A DNA stretch of 64,000 nucleotides from Herbiconiux sp. A18JL235 (GTDB taxonomy: Bacteria > Actinomycetota > Actinomycetes > Actinomycetales > Microbacteriaceae): the NCBI RefSeq assembly GCF_040939305.1, contig NZ_CP162511.1, positions 1,860,001 to 1,924,000 of the forward strand. Reading direction: 5' to 3'. Every line of letters starts with the position of its first letter. The stretch's first letter is position 1. The position numbers were made by a program, and so were the translations under genes. The notes beneath the pieces were generated by a model that searched no databases, was not told the DNA's origin, and saw only the letters and a program-made list of their open reading frames with translations. Below are positions 46,300 through 54,456 of this stretch, piece after piece.

Positions 46300-46880
46300 C
46301 CGAGAAACGATCGACGACCGTGTTCATCGGAGACAGCCTCACCGAGGGCGGTTCCTGGCAGGAGTGGTTCCCCGACATCGAGGCGATCAACCTCGGCGTC
46401 GGCGGCGACACCACCGAGGGGCTCATCGAGCGCCTCGGCGAGGTGGCCGAGCACGACCCCGACACGGTGGTGCTCCTCATCGGCACGAACGACGTGGCCA
46501 ACCGCCGCGCCGTCGAGCAGGTGGTGCGCAACATCGAGACCATCCTGGTGAACCTGCGGCAAGAGCTGCCGGATGCGCGCATCCTGGTGCAGTCGGTGCT
46601 GCCGCGTGGGCGGGAGTACGCCGAGTTCGTCAAGGAGATCAACCGTCACGTGTGGCAGTTCGCTGCCACGGTGAAGGCGCACTACCTCGACCTCTGGCCC
46701 GTGATGGCCGAGGAGGACGGCGAGCTGAACCCCGCCTACACCGAAGACCGCCTGCACCTGAACGCGGCGGGCTACGAGGCGTGGCTCTCCGAGCTCGAAC
46801 CGGCGCTCGAGCGGGTGCAGGGGCTGCCGCCGTCGAGCAGGCCGATCCGCCTGCCCGAGCTGGGCGAGCTGAAGGGCTGA
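46296..46880 (+). CDS. SGNH/GDSL hydrolase
   Basis: The 194-residue esterase/lipase-fold protein has block I FIGDSLTEGGSW (Ser at about 11), block II with INLGVGGDTT, block III LLIGTNDVANRR, and block V DRLHLNAAGYEAW with the Asp and His. The substrate is unknown; small GDSL proteins act on acyl or acetyl esters. There is no signal peptide. ATG overlaps the previous stop (ATGA) with GGGAGGA upstream. Confidence 0.9.
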   Translation: MTEKRSTTVFIGDSLTEGGSWQEWFPDIEAINLGVGGDTTEGLIERLGEVAEHDPDTVVLLIGTNDVANRRAVEQVVRNIETILVNLRQELPDARILVQSVLPRGREYAEFVKEINRHVWQFAATVKAHYLDLWPVMAEEDGELNPAYTEDRLHLNAAGYEAWLSELEPALERVQGLPPSSRPIRLPELGELKG

Positions 46881-46920
46881 GCGCGCGCGGCTCGACGGCC
46901 GGCTGGTTGGCTCTCGACCC

Positions 46921-48366
46921 TCACAGATTCCGCAGCAGACCGTCGAAGAACCGGATGCCGGTGAACCAGGTCTGCACGCGCATCCGTTCGTTCTTCGCGT
47001 GCAGCGTCGACCGCTCCTCGCCCGTCATCTCGAACGGGCTGAAGCGGTACACGGAGCGGCTCACGGGGGAGAACTGGCGCGAGTCGGTCGCGCCGGTCTG
47101 CACGTAGGGCGTGACGACGGCGTCGGGGTAGCCCGCCTCGATGGCGGCCTTCAGCAGCTCCCACCGCGGGCCGTTCATATGCGACACGCGGGCCGGCTCG
47201 CCGCTCGACAGTACGCCGATCTGCACCGCGGGGTCGTCGATGATGCGGGCCAGTCGCGCCTTCGTCGCCTTCACCGACGAGCCGATGGCGATGCGCACGT
47301 TCACGGTCGCCTGCACCCGCTCGGGTAGCGCGTTCGCCGCGAGCCCGCCCGAGAGCTGGGTGACCGCCGTGGTCGTTCGCACCATCGCGGCGGTGTCGAC
47401 GCCCAGCCGGCCGAACACCGCCACCAACAGCGGGCGGAAGAACCTCGCGCGGACGAACACGAAGCGCAGCGGATTGCGGGCGTGGGCCCCCACCGTGCGG
47501 ATCATGGTCTCGGTCACGCTGTTCAGCCGCGCCGGGAACGGGTGCGTGTTGAGGCGCACGATCGCGCGTGCGAGCCGATCGCTCGCCGTCACGCGCGGGG
47601 GAGTCGAGGCGTGACCGCCGCTCTGCTCCACGGTGAGGGAGAAGCTCGTCGTGCCCTTCTCGCTCACCCCCACCACGGCGATCGGGCGTTCGACCGTGGG
47701 GATCACCCCCTCCACGACCGCCCCGCCCTCGTCGAGCACCAGCCCGATCTCGACGCCGCGCTCGCGCAGCAGCCGCGCGGCGGTCTCGGCGCCCGTACCG
47801 TGGGTCTCCTCGTCGTGCCCGAAAAGCAGGTAGACGTCGTGGGCGGGGGTGAAGCCCGCGGCAACCGCGCGTTCGACGGCCTCGAGGATGCTCACCACCG
47901 ATCCCTTGTCGTCGAGCGTGCCCCGACCCCACAGCACGCGCCCGGAGCCGCTGCCGGTGAGCTCGGCCGAGAACGGCTGATGCTCCCACCCCTCGTCGGT
48001 CGCCGCCACCACGTCGTAGTGCGCCATGAGCACGGATGCGGCACCCGTGTCGTCGAGGCCCCGCCAGCGGAAGAGCAGGGTGTGCCCGGCCACCAGTTCG
48101 CGCTCGAGGCCCGCGTGCAGGGCGGGGTAGAGCTGCTCGACCGTCGCGACGAAGTCGTCGAAGTTCTGCCACTCGACCGCGTCGACCTCGAGCCTCGAGA
48201 TGGTGGGGATGCGCAGCAGGGCGCGAAATCGCTCGAGCGCCGCCTGCTCGTCGAGCTCGGCGCTGGCGGCCGCGGGCGGCCGGGGCTGCGGCTGCGACGC
48301 CGAGGGCTGCTGCGGCGACGACGGCCGCTGAGGCTGCGGCGACGGCTCCGGCGACGACCCGCTCAT
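46921..48366 (-). CDS. M20 family metallopeptidase
   Basis: The 481-residue dizinc peptidase has a Pro/Gln/Ser-rich N-terminal tail (about 1-40). The metal ligands are the His in VLMAHYDVV, the Asp in GRGTLDDKGSV, the Glu pair in FGHDEETHGTGAE, and the late His in ERSTLHAKNE. The dimerisation lid domain lies between. Family members are carboxypeptidases or dipeptidases; the substrate is unknown. ATG at 48366 overlaps the stop of the kinase gene, with GGAGG upstream, so it is the last gene of the psuG operon. Confidence 0.9.
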   Translation of the reverse strand: MSGSSPEPSPQPQRPSSPQQPSASQPQPRPPAAASAELDEQAALERFRALLRIPTISRLEVDAVEWQNFDDFVATVEQLYPALHAGLERELVAGHTLLFRWRGLDDTGAASVLMAHYDVVAATDEGWEHQPFSAELTGSGSGRVLWGRGTLDDKGSVVSILEAVERAVAAGFTPAHDVYLLFGHDEETHGTGAETAARLLRERGVEIGLVLDEGGAVVEGVIPTVERPIAVVGVSEKGTTSFSLTVEQSGGHASTPPRVTASDRLARAIVRLNTHPFPARLNSVTETMIRTVGAHARNPLRFVFVRARFFRPLLVAVFGRLGVDTAAMVRTTTAVTQLSGGLAANALPERVQATVNVRIAIGSSVKATKARLARIIDDPAVQIGVLSSGEPARVSHMNGPRWELLKAAIEAGYPDAVVTPYVQTGATDSRQFSPVSRSVYRFSPFEMTGEERSTLHAKNERMRVQTWFTGIRFFDGLLRNL

Positions 48367-49346
48367 CGCACGGCCTCCGCCCGTGGCGTGCCCGACGCGG
48401 GCGGGCGCGCCCCCAGCCGAGTCACGGCGCGCGACGAGGCCCGCACTCCCTCCTCCGCGGCCGCGCGCAACGCACCTTCGTCGACGCGGCGCCCCACGAG
48501 CTGCTGCGAGCCGTCGCCGAGCAGACTGCTCACGAACGCCGCACCGAACGCGTCGCCCGCACCGGTCGTGTCGACGGGGTCGACGAGCACGGCGGGCGCC
48601 TCGGCCCGCGCGCCCGACCGGGCGCCGGCGAGCACACCGTTCCTGCCCTGGGTGAGCGCGACGACCTCGTACCGCTGAAGCAACGCGGCGACGATCCGCT
48701 CCGGCTCCTCCTCGCCCGTCAGCACGCGACCCTCGTCGAGGTTCGGCAGCACCACGGTGGCGCCGTCGGTGGCCTCGAGCAGGTCGTCGACACCGTGGTC
48801 GAGCAGGAACCCGGCCGAACCGGGGTTGACCGAAACGGATGCGCCAGCCGCCCGCGCGCATCCGATGAGCGTGGCGAACTCGTGCACCCCACGGTCGACG
48901 GTCGGCTCGTCGCCGCCGTTGAACAGCGTGTAGCCGGTGAGGTGGAGGTGCGCGCCCGCCACGAGGAGACCGGGGTCGACGTCGGCGGCGGAGGTGACGG
49001 CGTTGGCGCCCCGCTCGGTGAGCATGGTGCGCGTGCGCTCGTCCTGGAGGATGACGACGATGGTGCCGGTCGGCAGCTCCGAGGGTGCGAGCACGGCGGT
49101 GACGCCGGCCTCGGCGAGGGAGGCCGTGTGCCGGTCGACGTCGATGCGGTTCACTGTGCCGAAGAAGCGCACCGGATGGCCCGAGGCCGCGAACCAGGCC
49201 GCCGCGTTGGCCGCCGAGCCGCCGTCGCGACGCTCGATGCTCGCCGTGGTGTCGGTGTCGGGCCGCACCTCGCCGTGCGGGGTGACGATCAGGTCGTCGA
49301 AGACGTCGCCGACGACGAGGATCGGTGCGGCGGAAGTGGCGGGCAC
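48363..49346 (-). CDS. psuK: PfkB-family sugar kinase, probable pseudouridine kinase
   Basis: The 327-residue ribokinase-fold protein has the N-terminal GDVFDDLIV, the GGSAANAAAW substrate loop (about 42), and the PfkB signature DTTGAGDAFGAAF with the catalytic Asp (about 265). PfkB kinases have varied substrates. Pseudouridine is proposed because psuG lies 12 bp upstream in the same operon, and PsuK supplies pseudouridine 5'-phosphate to PsuG. The GTG start has only a weak Shine-Dalgarno. Confidence 0.8.
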   Translation of the reverse strand: MPATSAAPILVVGDVFDDLIVTPHGEVRPDTDTTASIERRDGGSAANAAAWFAASGHPVRFFGTVNRIDVDRHTASLAEAGVTAVLAPSELPTGTIVVILQDERTRTMLTERGANAVTSAADVDPGLLVAGAHLHLTGYTLFNGGDEPTVDRGVHEFATLIGCARAAGASVSVNPGSAGFLLDHGVDDLLEATDGATVVLPNLDEGRVLTGEEEPERIVAALLQRYEVVALTQGRNGVLAGARSGARAEAPAVLVDPVDTTGAGDAFGAAFVSSLLGDGSQQLVGRRVDEGALRAAAEEGVRASSRAVTRLGARPPASGTPRAEAVR

Positions 49347-49358
49347 GGGCTGCCCGGC

Positions 49359-50315
49359 TCAGTCGGCCGAGTCGTCGGAGGCGTCGGAGACCAGCGAGCT
49401 CCACGCGATGGCGATCTCGCCGGCGAGCCGCACGTTGTTGCGTGCGATGTCGAGATTCACCTCGAGGCTCGTACCGCCGGAGGCCTCGACGATGAAGCCG
49501 AGGAGGAAGGGGGTGACGGCCTTACCGGTCACGCCCGCTTCCTCGGCGGCGGCGAACGCGGTGGCGAGCACCCGGTCGTGCTCCTCGGGGTTCCACTGCT
49601 TCTCGAGCGGCAGCGGGTTCGCCACGACGATGCCCTGGCCGTGACCGAGCTCGTCCTGACTGCGCATCACGCGGGCGATCTCGGGGGCGTCGTCGACGCT
49701 CCAGTCGATGGTGTGGCCCGAGCCGCTCAGCCAGAAGCTCGGGAAGTCGGTGGTGCGGTAGCCCACCACCGGAACGCTGAGCGTCTCGAGGCGCTCGAGG
49801 GTTGCCGGGATGTCGAGCACCGACTTCACTCCCGCCGACACCACGGTGACGCCCGACAGGGCGAGAGCGCTGAGGTCGGCCGACTCGTCGAACGACTCGG
49901 AGGCGCCGCGGTGCACCCCGCCGAGGCCGCCCGTGGCGAACACCCGTACGCCGGCGCGACCGGCCAGGTACGCGGTGGCCGCGACCGTGGTCGCTCCGCT
50001 CGCGGCCTTGGCGGCGAGGATCGGCAGGTCGCGCACGCTGGCCTTGGCCATCTCCTCGCCCGCGATGCGGCGCACGCCCTCGGCGTCGAGACCGATGTGC
50101 GGCACGCCGTCGAGCACGGCGATGGTCGCGGGGGTCACGCCCGCCGAGCGGAGGATCTCCTCGAACTCCTGCGCCGCCTCGAGATTGCGGGGACGCGGGA
50201 GGCCGTGGGAGATGATGGTCGACTCCAACGCCACCACCGGGCGACCGGAGTCGAGGGCCTCGGCGACCTCGGCCGAGACGTGGAAGGGCCGGGACGCTCG
50301 CGACACCGTGCTCAC
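49359..50315 (-). CDS. psuG: Pseudouridine-5'-phosphate glycosidase
   Basis: The 318-residue enzyme breaks the C-C glycosidic bond of pseudouridine 5'-phosphate to uracil and ribose 5-phosphate. The conserved VALESTIISHGLPRPRN (about 28-44), TVAATAYLA, the VFATGGLGGVHRG loop, VVSAGVKSVLDIPATLE with the Schiff-base Lys, and NLDIARNNVRLA are all present. It starts at GTG 50315, five bases after the stop of the upstream unknown gene, so the two are probably co-transcribed. Confidence 0.95.
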   Translation of the reverse strand: MSTVSRASRPFHVSAEVAEALDSGRPVVALESTIISHGLPRPRNLEAAQEFEEILRSAGVTPATIAVLDGVPHIGLDAEGVRRIAGEEMAKASVRDLPILAAKAASGATTVAATAYLAGRAGVRVFATGGLGGVHRGASESFDESADLSALALSGVTVVSAGVKSVLDIPATLERLETLSVPVVGYRTTDFPSFWLSGSGHTIDWSVDDAPEIARVMRSQDELGHGQGIVVANPLPLEKQWNPEEHDRVLATAFAAAEEAGVTGKAVTPFLLGFIVEASGGTSLEVNLDIARNNVRLAGEIAIAWSSLVSDASDDSAD

Positions 50316-50320
50316 CCCGC

Positions 50321-50719
50321 TCAGTGCAGGCGCGCTTTGAGCGCGGCCACCGGGTCGGAGGCGTTCAGCACGCCGGGCCCGAAGCGGAGCATCGTGATGG
50401 TGTGCGAGACCGGGCCCGCACCCGCGCTGAGGCGGGTGGCGACGGTCGCGCGCTCCCAGATGAGGATGGCCTCCTGAGCCAGCTGCACGGTGAGGCCGAG
50501 CGGTTGCGTGTTGCCCGAGCGCACATCCGGCAGCGAGTAGCCGCCGAGGCCGGCGAGGGTCGAGTACACCTCCGAGACATCCTTCTGCGGCAGGGGAACG
50601 GCGCCCTGGCCGGCAAACACCGTGACGAAGAGCCGGGCTGCGAGCTCTTCGGGGTCGGCTGTCCAGAGTCCTTCGGGACCTGCGAACACAGAGCCGGACG
50701 ACGGCGTCGAGAATGTCAT
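50321..50719 (-). CDS. Hypothetical protein, first gene of the psuG operon
   Basis: The 132-residue soluble protein is not recognised. It has a Gly/Ser-rich start, an Ala/Leu-rich helix (DPEELAARLFVTVFAG), and a C-terminal ITMLRFGPGVLNASDPVAAL segment. The ATG at 50719 follows TAGTCT by six bases on the minus strand, which would make this the promoter-proximal leaderless gene of the psuG-psuK-M20 unit. A role in pseudouridine breakdown is only a guess from position. Confidence 0.75.
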   Translation of the reverse strand: MTFSTPSSGSVFAGPEGLWTADPEELAARLFVTVFAGQGAVPLPQKDVSEVYSTLAGLGGYSLPDVRSGNTQPLGLTVQLAQEAILIWERATVATRLSAGAGPVSHTITMLRFGPGVLNASDPVAALKARLH

Positions 50720-50725
50720 GAAATC

Positions 50726-50731
50726 AGACTA
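50726..50731 (-). promoter_or_regulatory. -10 hexamer (leaderless) of the psuG operon
   Basis: On the minus strand TAGTCT ends six bases before the ATG at 50719. Confidence 0.45.
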
Positions 50732-50743
50732 GCCACCGGCGCG

Positions 50744-50749
50744 TAGGAT
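50744..50749 (+). promoter_or_regulatory. -10 hexamer for the DUF6804-like gene
   Basis: TAGGAT ends nine bases before the ATG at 50759, divergent from the psuG operon promoter 13 bp away. Confidence 0.4.
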
Positions 50750-50758
50750 TGGCGAGAC

Positions 50759-51094
50759 ATGAGCTCCCGACAGACCCAGCCGGCCTTCACCCGCCCCGCC
50801 CTCGCGCCCGGTCTCCTCGGTGCCGTCGCCATGATGGCCTTCATCGCCGTGGTCGACACCGACTGGTTCACCATCGCGCGCTACGTCGTCAGCATCCTCG
50901 CGCTCATCATGTGCGTGTTCGCCGGTCAGGCCAAGCAGTGGTGGTGGATTCCGCCGCTCCTCGCGATCGCCGTGCTCTGGAACCCGGTGCTCCCGCTCGA
51001 CCTGCCGCTCGTGGCCTGGCAGATCTGCCACGTGGTCGGCGCGATCGTGTTCGTGGCGAGTGGACTCCTCATCAAGGTGCATCGCGTAGACTAG
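50759..51094 (+). CDS. DUF6804-like membrane protein
   Basis: The 111-residue protein has four hydrophobic helices and the segment CVFAGQAKQWWWIPPLLAI followed by VLWNPVLP. This resembles the DUF6804 group of small membrane proteins. Function is unknown. It is divergent from the psuG operon and about 100 bp upstream of the SNF2 helicase gene. Confidence 0.7.
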   Translation: MSSRQTQPAFTRPALAPGLLGAVAMMAFIAVVDTDWFTIARYVVSILALIMCVFAGQAKQWWWIPPLLAIAVLWNPVLPLDLPLVAWQICHVVGAIVFVASGLLIKVHRVD

Positions 51095-51197
51095 GTGCCG
51101 CCGCGGGTCAACCCGCTCTTCGCACCGACCGTGACCCCCGTCACGTTGCTCAGGTGCCCAGGCTCCCGTGGTGTTCCGCAGACTCCCCAGGAGAACG

Positions 51198-53312
51198 ATG
51201 TCAAGGTCCGGCAACCGCCGAACGCGAACCGCAGACAACACCGGTCTGATCCCCATCCTCGCCCGCAAGGTGCGCGAGGTCGAAGCCGCCGCCCAGCGCG
51301 GCAAGGTGGCGCCCTCGAACCGCACCAAGTTCCTCGTCGTGGCGCTCCTCATGCGCGAGGAGCGCGCCTCCATCAAGACGGATGCGTCGCTCAGCGACGC
51401 CGAGCGCGCCGAGCAGCTGAAACGGCTCGACGGCATCGCCAGCATCCTCGCCCGCACCGCGGCGCGCGACACCTCGCTCATCGCCCTGCTCGAGAACGAC
51501 GCCGCCGTCTCGCCCGCCGCGAAGAAGCTGCGCCGCGAGTACCTCGAAGACGCCGGTTACGACGTGCCCGACGAGGAGCCCGACGTGCCGGCTCCCACCG
51601 CGACCGTCGTACCCCCGGAGCTCGCCGAGCGCCAGGTGGTGCCCACCTCGGTGAAGTCGAGGCAGCTCGCGAACCCGTTCATGGCCCCCGACCTCACGCC
51701 GGCGAAGCCGCACGGCGTGGGCAGGCTCTCGAACTGGGAGCTGCTCGGCCCGCTCTACCGCGCGTTCGAGTACGGCGCCGGCGGCAACGCGGCCAGCATG
51801 GAGCTGCCCCCCGCGCCCACCATCGACCGGCTCTCGCCCGCCGGCCGCGAGCTCATGGTGCACCAGTCCCGCTTCCTGCAGAGCGTGCAGGCGGGCCACC
51901 GCACCTTCCTGCTCGCCGACGAGCCCGGTCTCGGCAAGACGGCGCAGTCGCTGCTCGCCGCATCCGTCGCCGACGCCTACCCGCTGCTGGCCGTCGTGCC
52001 GAACGTGGTGAAGATGAACTGGGCGCGCGAGGTCGAGATCTGGACCCCGCACCGTAGGGCCACCGTCGTGCACGGCGACGGCGAGAACCTCGACGCCTTC
52101 GCCGACGTCGTGGTGGTGAACTACGAGGTGCTCGACCGGCACCTGTCGTGGCTCGGCACCATGGGCTTCCGCGGCATGGTGGTCGACGAGGCGCACTTCA
52201 TCAAGAACATGTCGTCGCTGCGGTCGCGCAACGTGCTGGCGCTCGCCGACCGCATCCGTCGCACCGCTCCCGGCGGCAACCCGCTCATGATGGCGCTCAC
52301 CGGAACGCCGCTCATCAACGACGTCGACGACTTCAGGGCGATCTGGCAGTTCCTCGGCTGGATCGACGGGCAGAAGCCCACGCCGGTGCTCATGGAGCGG
52401 CTCGAGGAGGTCGGGCTGACGCCCGCCGACACCGGGTTCTTCGCCGAGGCGCGCGAGGCGGTGATCGACATGGGCATCGTGCGACGCCGCAAGATCGACG
52501 TGGCAGCCGACCTGCCTGCGAAGCGGATCGTCGACCTGCCGGTGGAGCTCGACGACGAGATGGGCAAGTCGATCCGTGAGGCGGAGCGCGAGCTGGGTGC
52601 GAGGCTCGTCACCCGCTACCGCCGCCTGGTCGCCGCCCGAGCGGCATCGCGCGGCGACGAGCCCGACGAGCTGCCCGACGACGACCTCATGCGCCTCGTC
52701 GCCCGCCAGGAGCTCGACGACACCAAGGCGACCGAAGACGGCCTGAACGTCTTCACCATGGTGCGCCGCATCGGCACGGCGAAGGCCGGCCTCGCCGCCG
52801 ACTACGCGGCGCAGCTCGCGCGCTCCGTGGGCAAGGTGGTGTTCTTCGCCAAGCACATCGACGTGATGAACCAGGCGGAGGAGCTGTTCGCCAAGCGCGA
52901 GCTCAAGACCGTCTCCATCCGTGGCGACCAGTCGGCGCTGCTGCGTCAGCGTGAGATCGACGCCTTCAACACCGACCCCGAGGTCTCGGTGGCGGTGTGT
53001 TCGCTCACCGCGGCCGGCGTGGGCGTGAACCTCCAGGCCGCGTCCAACGTCGTGCTCGCCGAGCTGTCGTGGACGGCTGCCGAGCAGACCCAGGCAATCG
53101 ACCGTGTGCACCGAATCGGTCAGGAGGAGCCGGTCACCGCCTGGCGCATCGTGGCGGCGCAGACCATCGACACCCGGATCGCCGAGCTCATCGACTCGAA
53201 GCAGGGCCTCGCCGCCCGAGCCCTCGACGGCTCCGACGTCGACGTCACCTCCTCCGACAGCGTGCAGCTCGACGCCCTCGTCTCCCTCCTCCGCTCCGCC
53301 CTGGAACGCTGA
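51198..53312 (+). CDS. SNF2-type DEAD/DEAH-box helicase
   Basis: The 704-residue protein has an actinobacterial N-terminal region (about 1-210) with no recognised domain, then a SNF2 ATPase. Walker A is in LADEPGLGKTAQS (about 240), the DEAH box in MVVDEAHFIKNM (about 328), motif III in ALTGTPLIND, and motif VI in QAIDRVHRIGQ (about 634). The helicase C-terminal lobe is complete. SNF2 proteins translocate on double-stranded DNA and remodel DNA-protein complexes; the target is unknown. ATG at 51198 has AGGAG at good spacing. No methylase or defence partner adjoins it. Confidence 0.9.
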   Translation: MSRSGNRRTRTADNTGLIPILARKVREVEAAAQRGKVAPSNRTKFLVVALLMREERASIKTDASLSDAERAEQLKRLDGIASILARTAARDTSLIALLENDAAVSPAAKKLRREYLEDAGYDVPDEEPDVPAPTATVVPPELAERQVVPTSVKSRQLANPFMAPDLTPAKPHGVGRLSNWELLGPLYRAFEYGAGGNAASMELPPAPTIDRLSPAGRELMVHQSRFLQSVQAGHRTFLLADEPGLGKTAQSLLAASVADAYPLLAVVPNVVKMNWAREVEIWTPHRRATVVHGDGENLDAFADVVVVNYEVLDRHLSWLGTMGFRGMVVDEAHFIKNMSSLRSRNVLALADRIRRTAPGGNPLMMALTGTPLINDVDDFRAIWQFLGWIDGQKPTPVLMERLEEVGLTPADTGFFAEAREAVIDMGIVRRRKIDVAADLPAKRIVDLPVELDDEMGKSIREAERELGARLVTRYRRLVAARAASRGDEPDELPDDDLMRLVARQELDDTKATEDGLNVFTMVRRIGTAKAGLAADYAAQLARSVGKVVFFAKHIDVMNQAEELFAKRELKTVSIRGDQSALLRQREIDAFNTDPEVSVAVCSLTAAGVGVNLQAASNVVLAELSWTAAEQTQAIDRVHRIGQEEPVTAWRIVAAQTIDTRIAELIDSKQGLAARALDGSDVDVTSSDSVQLDALVSLLRSALER

Positions 53313-53342
53313 CGCACGGTCCGGCCGGTGCCGTGCACGGTT

Positions 53343-54404
53343 TCAGTCGAAGATGCGGAGCACTGAGCCGAAGACGAGTCCGACGAGCCGGGCGACGGCG
53401 CTGATCGCCGAGATCGCGTCCAGGATCGACGCGAGTGAGTCGACGGTCGACCCGAGCGCGAGGAGGCCGTCGTTGGACTGGAGATCGGCGAGCTGCGCCA
53501 GCTCTCTCCTCCAGGCGCGCTCCTCACCGAGGATGATCGCGTAGGGGAGCAGCTTCTCGGTGAGCACGAGACGATCCGCGTCGTCGCGGAGGGCTGTGGA
53601 CGGACCTTGGAGCAACCGCATGCGGTCACGTTCTGCGAACCTCAGGTAATCGCGCAGCCCGGAGAGCTGACGCCGCAGCTCGTCGCCCTTCACCGTGAAG
53701 CGCTGGATCGGGGGCGGTGTCAGCGCGATCACCCACACGAGTGCTGCGAGCACCACCGGCACGAGCACCGCGACCGGCCAGAGTCCGTCGACGAGAGCGG
53801 CCAGGCCGAGCACCACCCCGACGGTGAGCGCCGTGAGGAACGCCAGGGCGACCACGGCGAGATGGAGACCGACAGGACGTCCCTTCGTCAGCCCGCGCCG
53901 TTCGAGGTGCTGACGCCGGTCGTCGACGAGGAGCGCGAGCGCCCGCGCGCGTTGCACGGGGAACGACGCAGGACCGGTGAGGAACGCCACGTCGCCTCGG
54001 TCCTCCGCGACTCCGATCAGGGCGAGCGCCCGGCCGCGTCGACGCCGCTGCCTGCCCGTGGTGTCAGGGCCGACGAGCGCCGAGAACAGGCTCGACTCCC
54101 ACTCGCCGAGCGGTACGCCCGGTATGCGCTGGATCGCCACCGCGCCTGATGATCCGCCAGGGGCGATCACCTGCACCCGACCGCGCACCGCGAGATCGAC
54201 GACCCCCGCGGCGAGGATGCGCCTCTCTGCGCGCGCTGCGATCGCGTGGTCGATCAGCTCCCCCGGGGGCGGCCCGAACTCGACCACCGGCGACGCGGGA
54301 AGATGACGGGTGACGCCGGTGGCGGCCCACGCCGTCAGGAGGAGCACGACGGTGGCAAGCCCGCCGGCAGCCGCCAAGACGAGGTACAGGCCCTCGTCGC
54401 TCAC
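53343..54404 (-). CDS. Membrane protein resembling the C-terminal half of DUF2207 proteins
   Basis: The 353-residue protein has an N-terminal TM helix, a cytoplasmic winged-helix-like region (PPPGELIDHAIAARAERRILAAGVVDLAVRG), two adjacent TM helices (about 180-235), then the DUF2207 C-terminal motif set: RFTVKGDELRRQLSGLRDYL and EKLLPYAIILG. The N-terminal beta-rich secreted DUF2207 domain is absent. Function unknown. The GTG start follows ptrB by 52 bp on the same strand. Confidence 0.7.
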   Translation of the reverse strand: MSDEGLYLVLAAAGGLATVVLLLTAWAATGVTRHLPASPVVEFGPPPGELIDHAIAARAERRILAAGVVDLAVRGRVQVIAPGGSSGAVAIQRIPGVPLGEWESSLFSALVGPDTTGRQRRRRGRALALIGVAEDRGDVAFLTGPASFPVQRARALALLVDDRRQHLERRGLTKGRPVGLHLAVVALAFLTALTVGVVLGLAALVDGLWPVAVLVPVVLAALVWVIALTPPPIQRFTVKGDELRRQLSGLRDYLRFAERDRMRLLQGPSTALRDDADRLVLTEKLLPYAIILGEERAWRRELAQLADLQSNDGLLALGSTVDSLASILDAISAISAVARLVGLVFGSVLRIFD

Positions 54405-54456
54405 GGCGCGTCCCTCCCGCTCAGGCCGTTCATCCCTCTCAGGCGGTTCATCCCGC

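Noticed and set aside
51198..53312. Phage-defence system around the SNF2 helicase
   Set aside because: No nuclease, methylase, PLD or other defence partner adjoins it. It is a lone SNF2 gene between housekeeping genes, as in many actinobacteria.
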